A DNA stretch of 64,000 nucleotides from Candidatus Sumerlaeota bacterium (lineage in GTDB: Bacteria > Sumerlaeota > Sumerlaeia > SLMS01 > JAHLLQ01), in assembly GCA_030156535.1 (NCBI GenBank), contig JASGMJ010000006.1, positions 90,121 to 154,120 on the forward strand. The letters run 5' to 3'. Numbering within the stretch: the stretch's first letter is position 1; every line of letters starts with the position of its first letter. The notes below the pieces were generated by a model. It was not told the origin of the DNA. It did no database searches and saw nothing but the letters and a program-made list of their open reading frames with translations. The position numbers and the translations under genes were made by a program. Positions 8,603 to 15,871 of this stretch are shown piece after piece.

Positions 8603-9538
8603 TCAGGCGCTCCGGACAGCACGGATACAGGTGTGCTCCGCCGACTCGCGGGGCAGTGCGCGCACGGCAGCAGCCAAGTCCTCGCAGGACAGGAAGACGG
8701 CGTCGCGTTCCTGCGGAGGAACGCCCCGGCGGTGCCATTGCTTCAGAGGGGCCTGCTCGGTGGCGGCGGCGCGGCGGTGAAGTTCGACCCAGGCCGCATC
8801 GCGGCAAGCAAACGGAAGGGCCTCGAGCACCTGCCGCGTCAGGCGCGCCAGACGCTGCATGCGCAGGAGTGGCAGCGTCTTCACCGGTTTGGCGTTGTCA
8901 AAGTCCAGACGCACCCAACGTCCATCGGAATCAACCAGCACGTTTTCCGCATCAATGTTGCGGGTATAGAACTTATGGCGCTCCAGAAAAAGAACCGTGT
9001 CGAGGATGCGGGCGAGTTGCTCCAGAGACTCGACGGGGAGACGGCCCGGAAGCAGCCGTTTATCGAGGTTCGTGCCGGGAATCAGGGGCATCACCTCGAT
9101 CAGGTAGCTGCGCCCATTGGGCTGGCGCCACAGCCCCAGCGCCAGAAAAGGGCAAAGAGGGAAATCCGGGCAAGTCGCCAGATGCCGCTCAAGACGGGGA
9201 GCAAGGTCCATCAGGCTTCGGAGGCGCTCCGTATTGTCCCGGAAGACGGCGAACTTCACGGCCACCCGGGTGGGCAGAGTCCCGTCTGCCCGCCATTGAA
9301 TGCCCAATTCCTGCTCCCAGCCCGGCTGCAGATCCGCGGCAAACACAGCCCCAACGTTGCCCGCACCCACCAGTTCGGGATCATGGAGACAGGCGATCCT
9401 TCTGGTGACAATCTTCTGGACGCGTTGGCGAAGCCGGGCCTTCGCCCGTTTGCGGGAGTTGCCCCGCAGGATGAAAGCAGCCAATCCGATTGTGGAAGCG
9501 GCAAGAATGGGCGAAAGGAGGGACACGTGCGGTGGCAC
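8603..9538 (-). CDS. Protein-kinase-fold protein, possible LPS-kinase relative (start uncertain)
   Basis: About 311 residues from GTG 9538 (TTG 9541 is an alternative). There is no ATG between here and the divergent dacB-like gene, and no clear ribosome-binding site. The N-terminus has one hydrophobic segment (LLSPILAASTIGLAAFIL). Kinase-like features follow: GNVGAVFAADL as a possible glycine loop, RVAVKFAVF with the ATP-binding Lys, IEVMPLIPGTNLD as hinge, and NIDAENVLVDSDGRWVRLDFDNA as catalytic loop plus DFD metal site. The HRD motif is altered to RNID. This fits the Kdo/WaaP or ABC1-like kinases more than Ser/Thr kinases. Lies 107 bases before cdd on the same strand. Confidence 0.6.
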   Translation of the reverse strand: MPPHVSLLSPILAASTIGLAAFILRGNSRKRAKARLRQRVQKIVTRRIACLHDPELVGAGNVGAVFAADLQPGWEQELGIQWRADGTLPTRVAVKFAVFRDNTERLRSLMDLAPRLERHLATCPDFPLCPFLALGLWRQPNGRSYLIEVMPLIPGTNLDKRLLPGRLPVESLEQLARILDTVLFLERHKFYTRNIDAENVLVDSDGRWVRLDFDNAKPVKTLPLLRMQRLARLTRQVLEALPFACRDAAWVELHRRAAATEQAPLKQWHRRGVPPQERDAVFLSCEDLAAAVRALPRESAEHTCIRAVRSA

Positions 9539-9746
9539 CAAAATCGAAAAGAGGAATAACTCTCGTCTCTTGAGAGCGGAAAGCTGATCATACAGCCGTT
9601 CCGGCCGGGGCCATGAAAATATTGTGAGAGGGGAATGGAATTGCGGCGGGCGGACCGCCTGGGCTTCAAGTACGAAATACTGGGTCGCCGGGTACTGGTG
9701 CCAATCCTGCTTCCTGCCGCCCCCAGCCAACCCAAGGAATCCGACG

Positions 9747-11297
9747 ATGTCCCTCTTCACGCGCACGGCCTGTTTCTTTGCCCTGGCCGCCATGTTAGCT
9801 TCATGCCGAACCACCGGCGCCCCAGCATCCGCTCCTCCCCCACCTCCCCCCTCTGTTCCGGTGGCATCACCGGTGCAGCCACAAAAGCCCCCTGCCGAGC
9901 TTCTCCAGGCAGTTGACGCCTTCTTCGAGGACGAGCGCTTTGCCAACGCGTTCTGGGGCGCCAAGATCAAGTCCCTCGACACCGGCGAGGTCTGGTACGA
10001 GCGCAACTCCGACAAACTCTTCATGCCCGCGTCGAATGAGAAAATCCCCACGACCGCCGCGGCTCTCGTGACGCTGGGGCCGGACTGGCAGTTCACCACG
10101 CACTTCACCACGAACGGCGAGATCCGCAACGGCGTGCTCGAAGGCGACCTGATTGTCTTCGGCAATGGCGACCCGACTCTGTATTCACGCTTCTACGACG
10201 ACCCGCGCGATGTCTTCCGCCTCGTTGCCCAACGCTTCCACGATCTCGGGATCACGCGCATCACGGGCGACATCATTGGCGACGACAACGCCTTCGACGA
10301 CGAGCACATTGGCTACGGCTGGCCGCTCGACGGACTGCCCTCGTGGTACTCCGCCGAGTTCGGCGCCCTGCAGATCAATGAGGGCTACGTGGACCTCACC
10401 GTTCGCCCCCCCGCCGATGCGAACGGCACCGTCACCATCGAGCCGAATCTCCCCAGCGACTACTATACGATCGACAACCGCGTCGTGGTCCGCCCCGGCC
10501 GCAACCGCATCTCGTCCGACCGCGCCTTTGGAACGAACAATCTCATCGTGCGCGGCTCCGTTGCGCCCGGTTCCAACCCCCAGGAAGTTTCTCCCACGAT
10601 CACCAACCCCACCCTCTTCTACGTCACGGTGCTCGCGGAAGTTCTCCGCGACGAACGCATCGACATCGGCGGCAAGCCGATGGATTGCGACGACATTGCC
10701 GCCTGGAATCAGAAGCCCGAGGATTTCACGTCCCTCTACGTTCACAAGTCTCCGCCCCTTTCGGAGATCATCAAGGGACTGATGAAGCGCAGCCAGAACC
10801 TGTATGCGGAAACGATGGCACGCGTGCTGGGCTGGGAGGTCCACGGCAACGGCAGCTTCCGCAACGGCCGGCGCGTGGTGAGCGACGTCCTCAAAGGCTT
10901 TGGCGTCGAGCCGGGAACCTACCGCTATATGGACGGCTCGGGCTTGTCGCGCTACAACTTCATCAGCCCGGACATTCTGGTCAAGATTCTCGAGGGAATG
11001 CACGAACACGAATACTGGCCCGAGTGGCGCGAGTCGATGCCCATCGCCGGAGTGGACGGCACGCTGGCGCGCCGGATGCGCGGCACCCCGGCCGAGGGGA
11101 ACGTGCGCGCGAAGACGGGAACGATCTCCAACGTGCGTGGCCTCTCGGGCTATGTGACGACGGCGGACGGCGAGGAACTCGTTTTCTCGTTCCTCGTCAA
11201 CGCGCACATCGTTTCTTCCGCCGCCACCGAGGACGTCACCGACGGCGTGCTTGCACTGCTGGCCGGCTATGATTCGGGCGCGGCCCCGGGCAACTGA
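9747..11297 (+). CDS. dacB: D-alanyl-D-alanine carboxypeptidase/endopeptidase, PBP4 type, lipoprotein
   Basis: 516 residues. Signal peptide with lipobox (LASC, Cys20) predicts a lipid-anchored envelope protein, followed by an Ala/Pro-rich linker. All class C penicillin-binding motifs are present: SxxK as SNEK (Ser96-Lys99), SxN as SQN near residue 349, and KTG near residue 455. The long insertion between SxxK and SxN is typical of S13 peptidases, which trim peptidoglycan peptides. ATG 9747 is preceded by AAGGAAT. The 3' end overlaps the convergent histidine-kinase gene by 31 bases. Confidence 0.92.
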   Translation: MSLFTRTACFFALAAMLASCRTTGAPASAPPPPPPSVPVASPVQPQKPPAELLQAVDAFFEDERFANAFWGAKIKSLDTGEVWYERNSDKLFMPASNEKIPTTAAALVTLGPDWQFTTHFTTNGEIRNGVLEGDLIVFGNGDPTLYSRFYDDPRDVFRLVAQRFHDLGITRITGDIIGDDNAFDDEHIGYGWPLDGLPSWYSAEFGALQINEGYVDLTVRPPADANGTVTIEPNLPSDYYTIDNRVVVRPGRNRISSDRAFGTNNLIVRGSVAPGSNPQEVSPTITNPTLFYVTVLAEVLRDERIDIGGKPMDCDDIAAWNQKPEDFTSLYVHKSPPLSEIIKGLMKRSQNLYAETMARVLGWEVHGNGSFRNGRRVVSDVLKGFGVEPGTYRYMDGSGLSRYNFISPDILVKILEGMHEHEYWPEWRESMPIAGVDGTLARRMRGTPAEGNVRAKTGTISNVRGLSGYVTTADGEELVFSFLVNAHIVSSAATEDVTDGVLALLAGYDSGAAPGN

Positions 11298-12526
11298 ACG
11301 ACGAAGCGCGTGCCGCGCGGCACGTTGTCCTCGATCCGGATCGAGCCACCGAGGTCTGAGAGAATCTGTGTGCAGATGTAGAGGCCGAGACCGGAGCCTT
11401 CGGTTTCGGCCTTTGTCGTTGCGAACGGATCGAAGATGCGCGCGCGAATCTCCGGCGCGATCCCCGGCCCCGTGTCCGCGACGACGATCTCCGTCCCTGA
11501 TTTCACTGCACGCACGTCAACGGCAAGTTCCCCGCGCCCTTCCATTGCCTGGTAGGCGTTCAGAAAAAGGTTCGAGAAGAGCTGCACCAGCCGCCACGGC
11601 GGCGCGAAAACCAGCGGCAACGAACCGTCGCGCGCCGCGTTGACGGAAACGGCAACGTCGCGCTGCTCGTACTTCACCAACGCCAGCGAGCGTTCGATGG
11701 ATTCGGCCACGTCGCAAAACTCGTCCGCGCTTCCCTCCGCACGAACGAACTGTTCGAAGCCCGATTCCCTGAGCATCGTGAGGAACAACTCGGTCTGCTC
11801 CTTCATGGCAGCGATGGCCACGCGCGGGGCATCGCCAAGCTCGCCGCCCGCCAGCAGATCGTCGGCCTCGTGCTTGATGTTGAGCACCGGCTTCTTGATG
11901 TCGTGAAAAATGTTGGCGGACAGCTGGCCCGCGAGAGCGAGGCGCTCCAGACGAATGACCTCCGCGCGGCGCTGTTCGAGTTCGGAGACCGTGCGGCTGA
12001 GTTCGATGTCCTTGCCGCGCTGGCGAAAAACGAGCAGGCCGAGGCAAACCAGCAGGAAAACACCGAAGGCGGCGATCGTGCGATCAACCGCCTGGCGGTT
12101 GGAAGGCTCCAGCTTTACGTAGAGCCAGCCCGACGGGTTCTCCTCGGGACCGACGGTCAGCCGGCGCCACGCGGCAGTCTCCTCGCGCCAGGCCGGGTGC
12201 TCCAGTTCGTACCAGAAGGGATGCACGAGGACTTCGCGTCCACTGTGCGTGTTCTTGCCGACGAGCAGGGAAGCCACGAGGTCGCTCGCCTCAAAGCTGC
12301 CCGCCGTCGATTCCACAAGCGTGAAGCGAATCGCGTCGTTCTCCGGCCGCAGCAGCACGTTGCTGCGCTCGAACACGCGCACGGCATTCTCCAGCGTCGC
12401 CTGCTCCTCGGCAACCAGCCGCCCGCGCAGCCAAAACAGCGTTCCCAGCGCCGCCACCGAAAGCAGCAACGCCAGCACCAGCGGCCAGCGGGCGGGACCC
12501 CGACGGGACGAGGAAGCCGGATTCAT
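11267..12526 (-). CDS. Membrane sensor histidine kinase
   Basis: 419 residues: transmembrane helix at 14-33, a periplasmic region of about 115 residues, a second helix at 150-167, a short coiled coil (SELEQRRAEVIRLERLA) and a HisKA-type dimerisation helix with NIFHDIKKP (His208). The HATPase domain has an N-box (NLFLNAYQAM), DTGPGIAPE and GSGLGLYI. There is no HAMP domain. The start codon overlaps the stop of the solute-binding-protein gene (ATGA), so this is the last gene of a cdaA-cdaR-SBP-kinase operon. The adjacent binding protein is a plausible ligand-sensing partner. No response regulator is encoded nearby. Confidence 0.88.
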   Translation of the reverse strand: MNPASSSRRGPARWPLVLALLLSVAALGTLFWLRGRLVAEEQATLENAVRVFERSNVLLRPENDAIRFTLVESTAGSFEASDLVASLLVGKNTHSGREVLVHPFWYELEHPAWREETAAWRRLTVGPEENPSGWLYVKLEPSNRQAVDRTIAAFGVFLLVCLGLLVFRQRGKDIELSRTVSELEQRRAEVIRLERLALAGQLSANIFHDIKKPVLNIKHEADDLLAGGELGDAPRVAIAAMKEQTELFLTMLRESGFEQFVRAEGSADEFCDVAESIERSLALVKYEQRDVAVSVNAARDGSLPLVFAPPWRLVQLFSNLFLNAYQAMEGRGELAVDVRAVKSGTEIVVADTGPGIAPEIRARIFDPFATTKAETEGSGLGLYICTQILSDLGGSIRIEDNVPRGTRFVVQLPGAAPES

Positions 12527-13509
12527 GGCCGACGAATCTCCCGTCCCATCAATTCGTTGAAGCGTCCCAGCAGCGCGGGCGCGTCGGTGTAATCGCTGTT
12601 CGTGGCCGACTGCAGCGAAATCGGCCCAAACCCGGTCTCGATGGAAAAGTCGCGCAACGCCCGCTTGAGCTCGCGGCCCAGCGCGGAATCAAGCGGCGCA
12701 AACTCCGGGCGCACGACCACCGGATCCGTCGCCACCGGCCGCGACAACACCACCACACGGTGCATCCGCTCCTGCGCCCCCGAAGCGGCCAGCGTCTCCT
12801 CAATGGCTCCCTGCTCGCAGACGCCCACTTCCACCAGGCCGGAAACGACGGCCTTCACGACCTCGGCATTCGACTCCATCCACAAAAAATCCGAGGCCTG
12901 GGGGGTGACGCCATAGCGCTCCGCCAACGCGGTCAGCGGAGCCACGAATTCCGCCATGCCTTCCGACGTGACGACCGCCATGCGCGTGCGCCGCAGGTAG
13001 GCGGCGAACGCCTCGCCGTCGAGGGGATCCTGGGCAAAGAACGACGAGCGCGGAGAGAGAAAGACCGCGCCGCGTTGGAGCACCATGTTGCCGCGCGTGG
13101 CCGTGGCATCGCGCTCGCGCCGCGTCTGCAGAATGACCTCGTAGCGCGCGGCGGGATTCTGCTCGGCCCACACGCGCAGGGGAACGAAGGCGAGATCGAA
13201 CTCGCGGGCATTGAGCCGCCGCAGCATGTCGCGCCCGCCGTCGGTCTCATAGAGCCCGAAGCCATCAAAACCCGCCGCGCGGCACTCGGCCATCAGCACC
13301 TCGTCGGCCAGCAGGCGCGAGCGCAGCGCCTCCATCTGCCCACGCGTGAAGCCCGCTTCGCCCTCGGGCCGCAGATAGCCCACGCGAAAGAGCCGGGGCA
13401 GCGGTCCGCTCATCGTCGGCGTCGTGGGGGCATCCTGCGCGGCAAGGGGGAGGCAGGCAAGCAGCAGCGCGATTCCGAGCAGCAGGTGGCGAATGGGCAA
13501 ACGCGGCAT
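12523..13509 (-). CDS. PhnD-like periplasmic solute-binding protein
   Basis: About 328 residues with a signal peptide (LLLGIALLLACLPLAA). FRVGYLRPEGEAGFTRGQMEALRSR, then EFDLAFVPLRVWAE, VVTSEGMAEFVAPL and the C-terminal LKRALRDFSI follow the layout of phosphate/phosphonate-type (PhnD) binding proteins. No permease or ATPase gene is adjacent. ATG 13509 has GGGGGAG six bases upstream; GTG 13533, which overlaps the cdaR stop as GTGA, is the alternative. It overlaps the following histidine kinase by 4 bp, suggesting a sensing rather than a transport role. Ligand unknown. Confidence 0.75.
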   Translation of the reverse strand: MPRLPIRHLLLGIALLLACLPLAAQDAPTTPTMSGPLPRLFRVGYLRPEGEAGFTRGQMEALRSRLLADEVLMAECRAAGFDGFGLYETDGGRDMLRRLNAREFDLAFVPLRVWAEQNPAARYEVILQTRRERDATATRGNMVLQRGAVFLSPRSSFFAQDPLDGEAFAAYLRRTRMAVVTSEGMAEFVAPLTALAERYGVTPQASDFLWMESNAEVVKAVVSGLVEVGVCEQGAIEETLAASGAQERMHRVVVLSRPVATDPVVVRPEFAPLDSALGRELKRALRDFSIETGFGPISLQSATNSDYTDAPALLGRFNELMGREIRRP

Positions 13510-13529
13510 GGCGGCTCCCCCGTTTCGCC

Positions 13530-14807
13530 TCACGGCGACGTCGGCGTGTCGGCGGGCGAGACGGCGGCGGGGCGGAGAGTGGGCTCGGGGATCGACACGG
13601 GCGTACGCCGCGGCGCGGGCGAGTTCGGGGACGGGGACGGAGTCGGCTGGGGCGTGCGGGCGGGAACGATGACCGGCGGCGTGAGAAGCCGCGTCGTCGA
13701 GCGGTCGTCGCGCCGCACCACGGGCAGCGGCGTCGGCTCGGGCTCCAACGACGGCGTGGGCGTTTCAATCGGTGTCTCCGGTTCCTTGGCGTAGAAGCGC
13801 ACGCGCACGAAACGTGGCTCGATGGTCGCCCGCAGGCGGTCGCGCAACTCGGGGTCGATGCCGTCAAAGGAGGCGTCGATCAGCGTTTCGAAACTCTCTC
13901 CCGCCGTCTCCTCGTCCAGAAATTCGTTGGGCCGCGGAGTCAGCAGAATCGTTGCCGAGGACATCCGGTCAAGTTGGCTGACGGGGCCGCTGACGGTGAT
14001 GCTGGCAAATTCGGGCGACAACGTCGCGCCGATGCGCCGCTTGATCGGCTTGTAGCGGATGGGCACCTTGGGGAACGAACGCTCCACCTCAATCTCGGGG
14101 ATCGGCACGAACACCGTCACTGTGCTCGTGGGATTGCTGGGCATCGGGTAGACGCCGTCGCTGGTGTTATAGAGCAGCCCGGCCACGCGGCGCAGCGACG
14201 TGCGGGCTCCGGCAACGCTGATCTCCTCGGTGGGAATCTCGATGGTCTCGCGCTGGGCAAGTTCGTAGTGAAACAGATCGACGGCCACGTCGATTTCGGA
14301 GGGCTCGGCACGGATCGCGTCGGTCTCGATGCGGTAGCCTTCCGCAGGTGGCTCGGGTCCCAGGCGCGGCACCACGGTGGCGCGGGCCACGCGCAGACGG
14401 GCCCGGAACGTCACCTCCGGCTCGGAGCGGTATTCCACGAAGCTCAGCTTGTCCGGCGCCTTCAGGTTCTCCCGCGTGACACGCACCACGTACTCGGTGT
14501 AGCGCTCGGTGCTCCCCACGCGCGTCCCCATGTCCGCCAGGTCGATGCGCAGACGGAACTCCGCCGACCCCACCATGCGCTCCTCGCCCTTGGGGAAGCT
14601 GAAGGAGACGGGGATCTGGGTCGGAGTGAACGGCTCGCTTGGGTCGAGTTCGACGTAGGGGGGCAGGTTGCGGTAGTCGATGGGAACGAGAATCGTCTGC
14701 GTCAGGATCTCCTGTTGGCGGACGATGGCCCAGACCAGGAAAGCGAGCAGAAGCGAGAAGAGCACGAGCACGAGATCGTTGACGGGTTGCTTAGCCTGTT
14801 TCGCCAC
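13530..14807 (-). CDS. cdaR: YbbR-domain protein, CdaR-like regulator of CdaA
   Basis: 425 residues. One N-terminal transmembrane helix (LVLVLFSLLLAFLVWAIV) precedes extracytoplasmic YbbR-type repeats (e.g. VPIRYKPIKRRIGATLSPEF and SITVSGPVSQLDRM). The protein ends in an 80-90 residue Pro/Thr/Ser-rich tail of PTPSPSP character. CdaR binds and modulates the diadenylate cyclase CdaA in Firmicutes. The open frame extends to a TTG at 14831, but GTG 14807 is preceded by AGGAGGAGGAG, so it is the likely start. It overlaps cdaA by 17 bases. glmM, the common third gene, is absent here. Confidence 0.85.
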   Translation of the reverse strand: MAKQAKQPVNDLVLVLFSLLLAFLVWAIVRQQEILTQTILVPIDYRNLPPYVELDPSEPFTPTQIPVSFSFPKGEERMVGSAEFRLRIDLADMGTRVGSTERYTEYVVRVTRENLKAPDKLSFVEYRSEPEVTFRARLRVARATVVPRLGPEPPAEGYRIETDAIRAEPSEIDVAVDLFHYELAQRETIEIPTEEISVAGARTSLRRVAGLLYNTSDGVYPMPSNPTSTVTVFVPIPEIEVERSFPKVPIRYKPIKRRIGATLSPEFASITVSGPVSQLDRMSSATILLTPRPNEFLDEETAGESFETLIDASFDGIDPELRDRLRATIEPRFVRVRFYAKEPETPIETPTPSLEPEPTPLPVVRRDDRSTTRLLTPPVIVPARTPQPTPSPSPNSPAPRRTPVSIPEPTLRPAAVSPADTPTSP

Positions 14808-15609
14808 GGCTCTCCTCCTCCTCGATTTCAAAGAGATCGCGCAGCTTGACGCGCAACGATTCCGGCGTTTCGGGGCGCTCGATCAGGCCATCGTGCGCAA
14901 GCGAGATCGTGCCGGTCTCCTCGGAGACCACCACGACCACGGCGTCGGTTTCCTCTGTCAGGCCAATGGCAGCGCGGTGGCGCGTCCCCATGTCCTTGGG
15001 GAGTTCCTGGGTCGAGAGCGGCAGGATGCACCCCGCCGCCGCGATGCGGTTGTTGCGTACAATCACAGCCCCGTCGTGCAGCGGCGTGGAGAGCGCGAAA
15101 ATCGTCCGCAGGGTTTCCACGGAAACGAGCGCATCCATGAGGGTTCCCGTTTCGTGGTACGGGCGCAGCGACGCGCGGCGCTCCAGACAGATCAGGGCAC
15201 CGACTCTCTTTTCCGCCAGCCGGGCCGCGGCCTTGATGACTTCCTCAATCGGCGTGGTTTCCTGCTTGAACAGGGCGCGGAAGATCGGCAACCGGCCGTA
15301 TTCGGTCAGCCCCTTCTTTATTTCATTCTGAAAGACGACCAGAAAAAGGACCACGATCACGATCCACGCCCGGCCCAGCAGCGCCCGCATGGCGCTCAGT
15401 TCCCCCAGAATCGTCACCAAATAGAAGAACAACGTCGCTCCGAACACGATCATCAGGCCGCGCAAGGCAACCTGGCTGCGCGACTGCCGGAACATGTTGA
15501 GCAGGATGTAGAACACCAGCGCCAACATCAGGATGTCCACGGCATCGCGGATTCCCATGTTGGCCGTCAGGGCAACCAGATCGGAGAAGAAGGAACGGAC
15601 TTGCTTCAT
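14791..15609 (-). CDS. cdaA: Diadenylate cyclase CdaA
   Basis: 272-residue membrane enzyme that makes c-di-AMP from two ATP. Three hydrophobic helices lie in the first ~95 residues, then a DisA_N domain with the DGA motif (TPLHDGAVIV) and the RHR motif (MGTRHRAAIG), both needed for catalysis and both intact. LICLERRASL and AAGCILPLS are also family-typical. Length matches CdaA/DacA. First gene of an overlapping operon with cdaR. c-di-AMP commonly controls K+ and osmolyte balance and wall homeostasis. Confidence 0.95.
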   Translation of the reverse strand: MKQVRSFFSDLVALTANMGIRDAVDILMLALVFYILLNMFRQSRSQVALRGLMIVFGATLFFYLVTILGELSAMRALLGRAWIVIVVLFLVVFQNEIKKGLTEYGRLPIFRALFKQETTPIEEVIKAAARLAEKRVGALICLERRASLRPYHETGTLMDALVSVETLRTIFALSTPLHDGAVIVRNNRIAAAGCILPLSTQELPKDMGTRHRAAIGLTEETDAVVVVVSEETGTISLAHDGLIERPETPESLRVKLRDLFEIEEEESRGETG

Positions 15610-15771
15610 GGAGGCTCCGGAACCGTCTCAATCGCGCAAGTCCAAGCTTATCCGGGCCTTGGGAGGGAAGGTCAAACCGGATATGAATCTCCGGGGTCGA
15701 TTGAAGCGCCGACGAGGGGAAGTGGAACCCGCCACCGAAAACCCTTGTCTAAAACCCGCGAGCCATTCGGG

Positions 15772-15790
15772 ACGCCGTGCTTGACGGCGT
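15772..15790. promoter_or_regulatory. Hairpin/dyad between cdaA and the 1304-aa gene
   Basis: ACGCCGT and ACGGCGT form a perfect 7-bp stem with loop GCTTG inside the 262-base divergent intergenic region. It could be an operator dyad or part of a leader. No clear promoter boxes are visible beside it. Confidence 0.3.
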
Positions 15791-15871
15791 TCTCCAACGT
15801 GGGTGCATTGGGGCAGGCAAGGGAAGGAAGTGGGGAGCACTGGCCGGTAGCTGCTCTCATCGAATGAATAC

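Noticed and set aside
9539..10165. N-terminal extension of the kinase-like gene to 520 residues
   Set aside because: The extension runs antisense through the signal peptide and catalytic region of the PBP4-type gene and looks non-natural (Ser/Gly runs).
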